Numbered from the stretch's first letter, positions 1 through 5,949 are shown. The stretch is 8,599 nucleotides of DNA from Bacteroidales bacterium (GCA_029933755.1 JAOZNO010000123.1:1-8599), one strand, 5' to 3'. Made by a program: numbers and translations. Notes: generated from the sequence alone by a model not told the origin.

Positions 1-78
1 TTGAATTTCCATGGGAACCCATAACTCGCCGATCTTTTTGAATTGCAGGACTTTACGAGCTTTCGCAATAGCGGGCAT
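1..78 (-). CDS. Possible 5' end of an unidentified gene, cut by the window edge
   Basis: An open frame on the minus strand begins with ATG at 78-76 and runs 26 codons to the window edge without a stop. An in-frame TAG lies just upstream (about 94-96), so the start must be this ATG or the TTG four codons before it. The visible residues start MPAIAKARKVLQ and continue with a basic stretch and then ELWVPMEIQ; I do not recognise the family. GC of the first 100 bases is about 44%, clearly above the surrounding DNA, and the codons look like real coding sequence. A TAAGTTTG box (161-154, minus) could be its promoter, but no -33 element is visible. It may equally be a chance frame or the edge of a mobile element. 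Confidence 0.3.
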   Translation of the reverse strand, partial: MPAIAKARKVLQFKKIGELWVPMEIQ

Positions 79-158
79 TGCTCTTGGCAATTCCTAAGAG
101 ACACTTGAAAAAAGAGTAGTTTTCTTAGATGTACTATTTAGTATATCATTTCACAAAC

Positions 159-1550
159 TTATTTTTTTGTAATTTTTTTTGAATAGTAACGCCAATATAT
201 GAAAAGTAATGCTGTGTAAATTGTTAAGGCAGCCAAATTAATTAAATAATATTGATTCAGAAGTCCTTTATCAAGGCCTAAAATTGGTACAATCATACTT
301 GCCATAAAGGGAAGAATAAACGGAACTGCAACACCTGCACCCAAAACAATATCCTGAGCAGCTTTTGTTTTAAAGTCTGGATCAACAACTCTTGTCAATG
401 TCAATCCTGTAGATAATGTTCCCGTAAGTGTACCAAAGAGTGCTAGAATTCTTTCTAAAGGACTATCAAGATTTGATTTTTGTATTTCCCTAACAACAAA
501 CCATAAAGTTAGTAAACCGCCAACTATACTCATTACAGAAATAATTAGAATGTAATCTAATAAAATACTGATTGAAATGGCTGCAATAGCAGCAGTAACC
601 ATAAAGTCTAGTGAACTGCCTGAAATCCGGGTCATCAATCCATTGTTAATTATATTCCCCCAGCTTAATCGTTGCATCGCTTTTCGAATAAGAATCGCAA
701 AAAGTGACCCAAATATAAAATGTAAGCCCCATAAAATACTAATCAGCTGTGATGCAATCTCTGTATTGTTTATAATAATTGGTAATATGAATTCTATGCC
801 TTTTAATGATAAAAATGTAACTAGATAGACAAACAAAACCAATGCAATTTGAAAAGTAAAACCATCAATAGCGGAATTATCTGTTGTAAGTTCACCTGCA
901 CAGGGTTGATCCATGATTTCTTTAATAACACCTGTTTCATTTATCTCATTATCTGAATTCTTTATAGTTTGTTGCTTTAGCTTATATCTTTTTTTAAAAA
1001 ACCTAATTAAAAGTAAACCAATAGTTATTGCCCAAATATAACCTAAGGCAGCAAATGTAAGTCCAATATTAGCAGCATTCTCAAAACCTAATGGTTCCCA
1101 CGAATGCCCTATTGAATACGCCTGTCCGGGCCCTTGACTAAAACCCAATAAAATATAATAACCAAATGTAGGAAATAAATTAGGCTCAATAGTAAGCATA
1201 AATATATAGGCTATTAATAAGCCGGCAACAACTTGTATTCCTGAATTAACTGACATTAACAAGCCTGTTGCATAAGTAGTTTTACTATTACCGCCTTCAG
1301 TTTTACGTAAAGACATTGCAATAAATGTAATTACGAATAAATGATAAATGTATTTACCATACCGGTCTGCTGGTATTTGCAGAAATTTTATTCCAAGTGT
1401 ACCAATTATAAAAAGAAGAAGACCTGCAATAATATTATTGGGGATAAGATATTTTTGTAAAAAATATATTTTAGAGCGTAAATATGTTGCAAAAACTAAA
1501 AATGAGCCAATAGTCATGAAATCGAGTGCAATTAACCAATGTGATTCCAT
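159..1550 (-). CDS. Sodium/glutamate symporter (GltS) family membrane transporter
   Basis: This is a polytopic inner-membrane protein of 463 residues, predicted to carry an anionic substrate such as glutamate into the cell with sodium. The N-terminal pattern (one helix, a short basic loop, then LIPNNIIAGLLL near residues 36-46) is typical of GltS. The protein has two hydrophobic halves separated by a charged loop of about 50 residues (roughly 184-232), and each half carries a re-entrant-type glycine-rich segment: GFSQGPGQAYSIG in the first and GTLTGTLSTGLTLT in the second. Classical GltS has GGHGT at the first site, so the substrate may not be glutamate. It is somewhat longer than the roughly 400 residues of the E. 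coli protein because of the loop. The ATG lies 14 bases after the acyltransferase stop, so it is the second gene of an operon read from the promoter near 2943-2973. Family confidence is good; substrate is unknown. Confidence 0.82.
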   Translation of the reverse strand: MESHWLIALDFMTIGSFLVFATYLRSKIYFLQKYLIPNNIIAGLLLFIIGTLGIKFLQIPADRYGKYIYHLFVITFIAMSLRKTEGGNSKTTYATGLLMSVNSGIQVVAGLLIAYIFMLTIEPNLFPTFGYYILLGFSQGPGQAYSIGHSWEPLGFENAANIGLTFAALGYIWAITIGLLLIRFFKKRYKLKQQTIKNSDNEINETGVIKEIMDQPCAGELTTDNSAIDGFTFQIALVLFVYLVTFLSLKGIEFILPIIINNTEIASQLISILWGLHFIFGSLFAILIRKAMQRLSWGNIINNGLMTRISGSSLDFMVTAAIAAISISILLDYILIISVMSIVGGLLTLWFVVREIQKSNLDSPLERILALFGTLTGTLSTGLTLTRVVDPDFKTKAAQDIVLGAGVAVPFILPFMASMIVPILGLDKGLLNQYYLINLAALTIYTALLFIYWRYYSKKITKK

Positions 1551-1564
1551 ATTTTTTTGTTAAG

Positions 1565-2860
1565 TTATTTTTCAATAATTTGAGAAATGTAAGGTGATAA
1601 TTTATTTTCGTATTTTAGCTTTTTCCATATTGCATTTACAGCAACTTCCCATTTTAATGCAGAAACACCTTTGCGAGAGCCAACAATTCTATATGCTTCG
1701 TTATTATAATAAATCTCAAGTCTTTCATTTACTTGTGGGTTTATTGTCTGTAAATCGTTATAGTTAAACGTGATTAACCTATTGTCACTATTAAATTTTA
1801 ATTCAATTCTGTCGATATATAGTTTTACATCCGCATTGCCAATAACTGAAAAACCAAAATCTGATTTGCTATGAAAAATCTTTGAATTTTTATCTTTAAA
1901 AATAACATCGGTATATTGATTGTCAAATTTATTATAAATGTCTTCTAATAGCTTTTTTTCTGCCCAATTATACCAATCCCGGATATTATCAAAGTGAAGT
2001 TTTCCTTTGTTTGTTCTTTCAAAGAAACTATACTTATTAATGTGAATATCATAATTACATTCAGAACATACAAAATCATTTGCATTTACCCTAAAGCTGT
2101 CAATAGCATTACATTCAGGACAAAGATATAAAGTGTGGTTTATGTTTTCAGCTTTGTGCTTTGAATAGACTTTAATCATATTTGCTTTCTGATATTCAAC
2201 TTCATCATGAGTTAAAATACTTATTAAATGTTCGAAAATATCATTTTCAGACATTGAAATAACTTGTTCTTTGTTTAGCAGAAGTTTATATTCTACTTCT
2301 ACTTTTGTATACCTCAAATTTGTTGACCACCTTGGATTAAATAAATTCATTCCCTTTAAGATAGAAATAACCACAGGTACTTTTAGTAATTTGATAAGTT
2401 TCACAATGGACTTATCTATCGGGAAACTGGAACCAGACCAATTTCTTACAGCTTCTGGAAATATTCCAACATTTTCACCTTGTTGGATTACAGATATAAT
2501 ATTGCGAATTGCTTTCGTATCCCGCATGTTTTTTTTCTTCGAAATTGTACCCAGTCGTGTTAAAAAAAAACGAATTACTTTGCTTCTGAATACAGTGTCT
2601 GATGCAACAAAATGTGTGAATTCAGGAAGGAAATACCCTGCAAGAAAAGGATCCCAAAAACCAACATGATTGCTTAATAGCAAATAGGGTGCTTTTAGCT
2701 TCTTTACATTTAAAGGTAATTTCTTTTTAACTCGAAAGATAAAAGTGAAAATAGAAAAAAAAATGAATGTTATGAATCGGATATAATATTTTGTTGGATA
2801 GACTTTTTTCCTTTGCATATGGAAGCTACTTAAGTTATTAGGATTCGTTTTAATATGCAA
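1565..2860 (-). CDS. PlsC-like 1-acyl-glycerol-phosphate acyltransferase with C-terminal zinc ribbon
   Basis: A probable membrane-associated acyltransferase of 431 residues that would move an acyl chain onto a lysophospholipid or related acceptor. A hydrophobic helix (about 27-42) is followed by the catalytic HX4D motif, NHVGFWD, with His65 and Asp70. The second conserved block reads GIFPEAVRNWSG (131-142): the usual FPEG is present as FPEA. After the acyltransferase domain comes a zinc ribbon with two CPEC/CSEC knuckles (Cys246, Cys249, Cys264, Cys267) and then about 160 residues of unrecognised sequence, so the protein is far longer than the roughly 240 residues of PlsC. A second ATG at 2818-2816 (residue 15, MQRKKVYP) is a plausible alternative start. 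It is the first gene of an operon with the GltS-like symporter. The acceptor cannot be read from the sequence; the ribbon suggests binding to nucleic acid or another protein, but that is inference. Confidence 0.8.
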   Translation of the reverse strand: MHIKTNPNNLSSFHMQRKKVYPTKYYIRFITFIFFSIFTFIFRVKKKLPLNVKKLKAPYLLLSNHVGFWDPFLAGYFLPEFTHFVASDTVFRSKVIRFFLTRLGTISKKKNMRDTKAIRNIISVIQQGENVGIFPEAVRNWSGSSFPIDKSIVKLIKLLKVPVVISILKGMNLFNPRWSTNLRYTKVEVEYKLLLNKEQVISMSENDIFEHLISILTHDEVEYQKANMIKVYSKHKAENINHTLYLCPECNAIDSFRVNANDFVCSECNYDIHINKYSFFERTNKGKLHFDNIRDWYNWAEKKLLEDIYNKFDNQYTDVIFKDKNSKIFHSKSDFGFSVIGNADVKLYIDRIELKFNSDNRLITFNYNDLQTINPQVNERLEIYYNNEAYRIVGSRKGVSALKWEVAVNAIWKKLKYENKLSPYISQIIEK

Positions 2861-2942
2861 AATTACCAGTACTAAATCAATAATTACAATAACACTTTTT
2901 TTGCTTATTATGTGGTAATCTTTCCAATCTGATAATCTACAG

Positions 2943-2973
2943 CAAACCTAATATTTCTATTACTAATAAACAA
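2943..2973 (-). promoter_or_regulatory. Bacteroidota-type promoter for the acyltransferase-symporter operon
   Basis: On the minus strand a TTG (2973-2971) is followed after exactly 20 bases by TAGGTTTG (2950-2943), matching the -33 TTG / -7 TAnnTTTG pattern of Bacteroidota housekeeping sigma factors. Transcription would begin near 2936, giving a leader of about 75 bases before the ATG at 2860. Confidence 0.6.
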
Positions 2974-3157
2974 TCTTTGTACATAGTTTTTTTTAATTTA
3001 CAGAGAACAGCTAAAGTTTATTGACTTTTGATTTGGTGAAGATGAGTTTTAAAAAGAATAATAATGGGGTGTTAATGCTGATGGATATTGATTCTAACTT
3101 TAGCCATGAGTCTATTTTCAATGATTACTTGCAAGGTATATTTGAATCAGTGAGACT

Positions 3158-3290
3158 ATGATTTTGTTTGTCAAAATCATTTAGCCGAACTGATTCCGAG
3201 CGATAGTCGAGGAATCTCATGGGTTTTATTCCCCGCATCTTGATGCGCTAATAAACATCAAGATTCGACTGAGATACCTCGTTAGCTTGC
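3158..3290. repeat. Palindrome-rich intergenic element, probably a dispersed repeat
   Basis: Three inverted repeats lie in tandem or nested. A perfect 9-bp hairpin, atgattttg / caaaatcat, occupies 3158-3166 and 3172-3180 with a 5-base loop. A 12-bp pair with one mismatch, cgaggaatctca (3208-3219) and tgagatacctcg (3270-3281), encloses a perfect 9-bp pair, atcttgatg (3237-3245) and catcaagat (3256-3264). Base composition (blocks such as tgattccgagcgatagtcga) is richer in GC than the flanks. From memory, strings of the type gattcctcgact..cgctcggaat recur between genes in many Bacteroidota genomes; I could not check copy number here. Function is unknown; folding at the RNA level, or a nonautonomous element, would both fit. 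Confidence 0.6.
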
Positions 3291-3325
3291 TGTGAGAAGT
3301 TTCATTTTGTGAAGATTTATTTGTT

Positions 3326-3766
3326 TTAATACTTATCCTTGAAGTTTTTTCTACTCCATTTTAATATATTATTTGCTAAAGCAATAAACTCAGAATCCTT
3401 TTCAATCCATTTTTTATTTGAATTAAAATAACTCGTGACAAAATAAACCCTGCTTTGCTGCGACTCTTTTTTTTGATACATATTTTTGGGGAGAACTAAT
3501 TCAATTACCGGAGAACTGATTACATCAATTGTATAATAGTTTTGTTCCTCAATGTATTTAGTATTAACTTTTTCTAAGAATTTATTTTGTGTAATATATC
3601 TAATTGGCCAAATATCTTTTTGGTTTTGAATAATTTGTTCGCTTATTTGAAATGGTAACTCTTTTGCCGGAACTGACAATAAAATAAAGCCCTTAGATTG
3701 CAGGTGTTTTTCCAGTTTATCAAGTTCTTCTTTGTTTGGGAAGAAATTATATTGTTTACTGTCCAT
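3326..3766 (-). CDS. Small hypothetical protein, candidate immunity protein for the adjacent nuclease
   Basis: A soluble protein of 146 residues with no signal peptide or membrane segment. It begins MDSKQYNFFPNKEELDKLEK, has a central strand-rich part (YYTIDVISSPVIELVLP, about 76-94), then RVYFVTSYF, and ends in an aromatic, basic helix with the pattern FIALANNILKWSRKNF. This ending (small acidic segment, then Phe/Trp-rich amphipathic helix with basic residues) resembles, as I remember it, immunity proteins encoded behind RHS toxin tips; I cannot name the family. It sits on the same strand about 200 bases downstream of the nuclease, the order expected for toxin then immunity. A hairpin lies between the two genes, so it may have its own promoter, and constant expression would suit an immunity role. 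The function is inference from position and general shape. Confidence 0.7.
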   Translation of the reverse strand: MDSKQYNFFPNKEELDKLEKHLQSKGFILLSVPAKELPFQISEQIIQNQKDIWPIRYITQNKFLEKVNTKYIEEQNYYTIDVISSPVIELVLPKNMYQKKESQQSRVYFVTSYFNSNKKWIEKDSEFIALANNILKWSRKNFKDKY

Positions 3767-3895
3767 TTTTATTTATTGTATTAATTCTAATCTGGATAAT
3801 ATATATGTTTTGTATTCTGATAACAGCTTGATAAACAATTTATTGCAACATTAATGAATTGCTTATTTATAGCGTACTTAACCAGCTTAATGTTC

Positions 3896-3903
3896 CAAAA
3901 GTA
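3896..3903 (-). promoter_or_regulatory. Possible -7 box for the candidate immunity gene
   Basis: TACTTTTG on the minus strand fits TAnnTTTG and lies about 130 bases before the ATG at 3766, downstream of the hairpin that follows the nuclease gene. No TTG is seen 20 bases upstream, so support is weak. The rest of 3767-3941 shows only AT-rich sequence with a small palindrome, cattaatg, near 3849. Confidence 0.25.
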
Positions 3904-3941
3904 ATAAGTAAAATAATAACTTTAGAATATTTATGAAACAA

Positions 3942-3961
3942 GCTCCGCAAAAAAACGGAGC
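3942..3961 (-). terminator. Hairpin after the nuclease gene, possible terminator
   Basis: Perfect 6-bp GC-rich arms, gctccg (3942-3947) and cggagc (3956-3961), flank an 8-base loop. The stem begins 8 bases beyond the nuclease stop codon. In the minus-strand RNA the stem is followed only by a short U-containing run (ttgtttc), so termination may be partial, leaving some read-through to the next gene. Confidence 0.45.
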
Positions 3962-3969
3962 AGGCTATG

Positions 3970-4389
3970 TTAAAAATAATTATTATCATAAAAAGTAATT
4001 ATTATTTTTGACATGTGGTTCCATACGATAACTGAAAGGAATAGAAGAATATATGTATGAAATTGAACTTTAATGTTTTTATTGTTTGAATACTCCTCAA
4101 TGTCTTTAATTGCATCTCGTTCACGTTTTATTGGAGATCCATTTTTATTTTTATTCCCCACCTGGTGAATCTCAATTAATTCCATTTCTGTTGATAGGCC
4201 AACAACATCAGCATATCTTTTTTTCTTTTTCCTACCATTAATCTTAAAAACATACTCAAAGAAAGCAATCAAACCTTTTTTTTCTATGTTTTTCCCAATT
4301 TCTTGTATTTTTTCCTGATGTTTTGGGCCTCCTTTTTTTCCGTATGGATTCATATTTTTAACAAAATTCAGGTTTGGGTCTGTAAACAA
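3970..4389 (-). CDS. Solo polymorphic-toxin C-terminal nuclease domain (restriction-endonuclease-like)
   Basis: A protein of up to 139 residues that matches the nuclease tip found at the end of RHS and other polymorphic toxins. Diagnostic motifs in order are NPYGKKGGPKHQEKI (14-28), a helix, a basic strand-turn KINGRKKKKRYADVVG (49-64) and LIEIHQVGNKNKNGSPIKRER (71-91), then a helix AIKDIEEY and VQFHTY. Asp61, Glu73 and the HQ pair at 75-76 are candidate active-site residues of a PD-(D/E)xK fold. No repeat-containing carrier precedes it. The longest frame starts with TTG at 4389-4387; ATG at 4353-4351 (residue 13) gives a 127-residue protein beginning exactly at the domain and is my preferred start. 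The last 26 residues (ILLFLSVIVWNHM onward) are hydrophobic and unlike the domain. Family recognition is from memory, and DNA or RNA as target cannot be told. Confidence 0.7.
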   Translation of the reverse strand: MFTDPNLNFVKNMNPYGKKGGPKHQEKIQEIGKNIEKKGLIAFFEYVFKINGRKKKKRYADVVGLSTEMELIEIHQVGNKNKNGSPIKRERDAIKDIEEYSNNKNIKVQFHTYILLFLSVIVWNHMSKIIITFYDNNYF

Positions 4390-4411
4390 TACGTTTAATA
4401 GTAATATTTTT

Positions 4412-4419
4412 TATCTTTG
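4412..4419 (+). promoter_or_regulatory. Possible -7 box for the XRE regulator
   Basis: TATCTTTG on the plus strand fits TAnnTTTG but has no TTG 20 bases upstream. It would start RNA near 4426 and give a leader of about 105 bases that includes the three direct repeats. The resulting transcript would overlap the 5' end of the divergent nuclease transcript. Confidence 0.25.
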
Positions 4420-4445
4420 TTCATAAAGTTCCTATTACAATAATG

Positions 4446-4476
4446 CAAAGTTAAATAAAATTCTATTAAAATGCAA
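4446..4476 (-). promoter_or_regulatory. Promoter of the solo nuclease gene
   Basis: On the minus strand TTG (4476-4474) is followed after exactly 20 bases by TAACTTTG (4453-4446), the same geometry as the promoter at 2943-2973. The start of transcription would lie near 4439. Direct repeat copy 1 lies inside the spacer and copy 2 immediately upstream, so a protein bound to the repeats would be expected to block polymerase. Confidence 0.6.
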
Positions 4477-4512
4477 TTATAATTCCATTTGAATAGAATA
4501 AAAATTCCATTT
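4459..4512. repeat. Three phased direct repeats, candidate operator
   Basis: Copies of aattccattt start at 4459 (aattctatta, 8 of 10 matches), 4481 and 4503 (identical to each other). The start-to-start distance is 22 bases both times, about two helical turns, so bound proteins would line up on one face. A perfect 8-bp inverted pair, attctatt (4460-4467) and aatagaat (4492-4499), overlaps the array. It lies between a divergent nuclease gene and an HTH gene and covers the nuclease promoter. I infer an operator for the XRE protein encoded just downstream. Confidence 0.55.
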
Positions 4513-4531
4513 AATAAAAATTTGTGCTGAA

Positions 4532-4903
4532 ATGACTGTGTTTGAAAGAATTAAAGAAGTCATAAAAAAAGAGAAAAAGACTTTTAAGGAGGTGTCGCAA
4601 AATACATCAATGGGCGAAAAGGGCTTTCATAATGCCTTAAATAAAGAGACCTTAAAGGTTAAGGTTTTAATAGAAATTGCCAAATATCTTAATGTAGAGC
4701 CCGAAGTGTTTTTTGTAGAAGAAGGAGTTTATTCAGAAAAGGAAGAAATAAAAACAATTAATGAAAGAGAAAGTTTCTACCAGGTGAAAAATGATTCCAT
4801 TAAAGAATATGAATTTTTAAAAGAAAAAGTTGAACATCTGGAAAAATTAATAGAAGCAAAGAATGAAATAATTAAATTGATAAAAAAAGATAAAAAAGCT
4901 TAG
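4532..4903 (+). CDS. XRE/Cro-CI family HTH regulator with C-terminal coiled coil
   Basis: A DNA-binding protein of 123 residues. Residues 1-61 form a compact helix-turn-helix domain: FERIKEVIKKEKKTFKEVSQ (helices 1-2), TSMGEKGFHNALNK (turn and recognition helix) and VLIEIAKYLNVEPEVFF (helices 4-5), the last part typical of XRE proteins. Residues about 85-123 are rich in Glu and Lys with regular Leu/Ile spacing (EFLKEKVEHLEKLIEAKNEI), consistent with a dimerising coiled coil. No peptidase, sensor or toxin domain follows, unlike full phage repressors. It is divergent from the solo nuclease and the gap between them contains three phased repeats, so autoregulation and repression of the nuclease gene are likely but inferred. 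Antitoxin activity by direct binding is an alternative. ATG at 4532 is the only sensible start. Confidence 0.85.
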   Translation: MTVFERIKEVIKKEKKTFKEVSQNTSMGEKGFHNALNKETLKVKVLIEIAKYLNVEPEVFFVEEGVYSEKEEIKTINERESFYQVKNDSIKEYEFLKEKVEHLEKLIEAKNEIIKLIKKDKKA

Positions 4904-4934
4904 AACAGTTGTACTAAAACAACAATCCTAAGCT
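4897..4934. terminator. Bidirectional terminator between the regulator and ssb
   Basis: A perfect 7-bp outer stem, agcttag (4897-4903, including the regulator's stop codon) with ctaagct (4928-4934), encloses a 5-bp inner stem gttgt (4908-4912) / acaac (4919-4923) with a 6-base loop and symmetrical 4x4 internal bulges. On the plus strand it is followed by a T-rich stretch; on the minus strand, reading out of ssb, by TTTTTTATC. It therefore suits the end of both convergent genes. Confidence 0.6.
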
Positions 4935-4953
4935 GTAAATTTATTTTATCATT

Positions 4954-5397
4954 TTAAAATGGTAAATCATCACCACCAATATCTTCAGATAAATCTTCTG
5001 TTTTTGGCTGACTAACCGTTGTCGTATTGTTGGCTTGCGTTTGTGGAGCAGGAGCACCACCACCTGTATTTTCTTTATTGCCCAACATTTGCATATTATT
5101 GGCTACTATTTCAGTAAAATACTTGGTTACTCCATCTTTTTCATAAGATCGGTTGGTTATTTTACCCTCAATATATAATTGAGAACCTTTTTTAACCCAT
5201 TGCTCTACAACTTTGGCCAATCCACGCCATACTACAATATTATGCCATTCTGTAGTAGTTTGTTTTTCACCATTTTTATCTTTGTATGTTTCGCTGGTGG
5301 CAAGTGTAAACCTTGCTACCGGCACATCTTCTTTAATATATTGTACTTCTGGGTCTTTCCCCACGTTTCCAACTAGAATAACTTTATTTACTCCCAT
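4954..5397 (-). CDS. ssb: Single-stranded DNA-binding protein
   Basis: SSB binds single-stranded DNA during replication, recombination and repair and recruits partner proteins through its tail. The 147-residue length is typical of Bacteroidota SSB. The OB fold starts at MGVNKVILVGNVGKDPEV and runs to about residue 105, with the expected strand motifs VARFTLATSE, TEWHNIVVW and YIEGKITNRSYEKDG. A Gln/Thr/Pro/Asn-rich flexible linker (about 110-135) leads to the acidic tip GGDDLPF, the canonical protein-interaction peptide. The ATG lies 31 bases after the HAD gene's stop with no promoter box in the gap, so it is probably read from upstream. Genomes of this phylum often carry several ssb copies; whether this is the essential one cannot be told from the window. 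Confidence 0.96.
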   Translation of the reverse strand: MGVNKVILVGNVGKDPEVQYIKEDVPVARFTLATSETYKDKNGEKQTTTEWHNIVVWRGLAKVVEQWVKKGSQLYIEGKITNRSYEKDGVTKYFTEIVANNMQMLGNKENTGGGAPAPQTQANNTTTVSQPKTEDLSEDIGGDDLPF

Positions 5398-5428
5398 TGT
5401 TTTAATAATTTAGGTTAATATTTAGTAT

Positions 5429-5854
5429 TTACTTTAGGAAATTAAGAATTTTATTTTTCAGACCTGATTTTTTTTCTTCAACAATTATGTCAAAAAAGAG
5501 TTCAGATTTAAAAGGTATCTCTTCATTAATAGATTTCCATATTATACTCCATCCCGGGAAACCGCCAATATTCCGATCATCAATATAGATATCTGCATAA
5601 ATTTTCCTGCTAATTGTGTTGTCCATGATTTCTTCCGGATAACTGCTGTTTATAGCAAAAAAATCAATACCATTTTCTTTACAAAATTTAACAGCTTTAT
5701 CTAAATCTTCTCCTGCACGGTATGTCCAGAGAATTAGGTCATGCTCTTGTTTTTGTAAAGCTTTCAGTGTTTCAAAAGCAAAAGCTCTTGTTTTTCCAAT
5801 TTTTGGATATTGATGTTCTACAATTGTTCCATCAAAGTCAACAGCAATTTTCAT
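5429..5854 (-). CDS. BT0820-like HAD-superfamily hydrolase
   Basis: A small cytoplasmic phosphatase of the haloacid dehalogenase superfamily, 141 residues. The nucleophile motif is DFDGT (Asp6, Asp8), motif II is represented by Thr44 in LILWTYRAGED, Lys84 (SRKIYADIYIDDRN) fits motif III and Asp92-Asp93 fit motif IV, so the full set of catalytic residues is present. There is almost no cap insertion, which usually means a broad or macromolecular substrate range or a small phosphorylated sugar; the actual substrate is unknown. The pattern IYADIYIDDRNIGG followed by W is what I associate with the Bacteroidetes BT0820-like group. It precedes ssb on the same strand with a 31-base gap and probably forms an operon with it. 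The last 25 or so residues are extra, ending in a basic helix. Confidence 0.85.
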   Translation of the reverse strand: MKIAVDFDGTIVEHQYPKIGKTRAFAFETLKALQKQEHDLILWTYRAGEDLDKAVKFCKENGIDFFAINSSYPEEIMDNTISRKIYADIYIDDRNIGGFPGWSIIWKSINEEIPFKSELFFDIIVEEKKSGLKNKILNFLK

Positions 5855-5949
5855 TTTAAAAAGAAATTAAGTATTTCGAAAAATAATCTTACACACTGAT
5901 TTTTTAAAATACTTTGTGAAAAATCAAGCAATTGTAAAAAAATGGTTTA

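Larger units (their letters stand above)
2861..3325. other. 465-base intergenic region without a supported gene
   Basis: The left part holds the operon promoter (2943-2973). The right part (about 3158-3290) is a palindrome-rich element listed separately. Two short overlapping open frames occur: plus strand 3042-3161 (39 residues, starting MSFKKNNNG) and minus strand 3125-3238 (37 residues, starting MRGIKPMRF). Neither has a promoter or resembles a known domain, and the second lies mostly inside the repeat, so I do not call them genes. From about 2974 to 3040 I see only AT-rich sequence. Confidence 0.6.

Noticed and set aside
577..828. 83-codon plus-strand frame
   Set aside because: Antisense to the transmembrane region of the symporter; no independent support.
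2271..2669. 132-codon open frame on the plus strand
   Set aside because: It is antisense to the catalytic region of the acyltransferase, whose HX4D and FPE motifs prove the minus strand is the coding one.
3042..3161. 39-residue plus-strand frame starting MSFKKNNNG
   Set aside because: Short, no TAnnTTTG box upstream, no similarity I recognise, and it ends inside the palindromic element.
3125..3238. 37-residue minus-strand frame starting MRGIKPMRF
   Set aside because: It lies mostly within the palindromic repeat; such frames are often annotated by chance in repeated elements.
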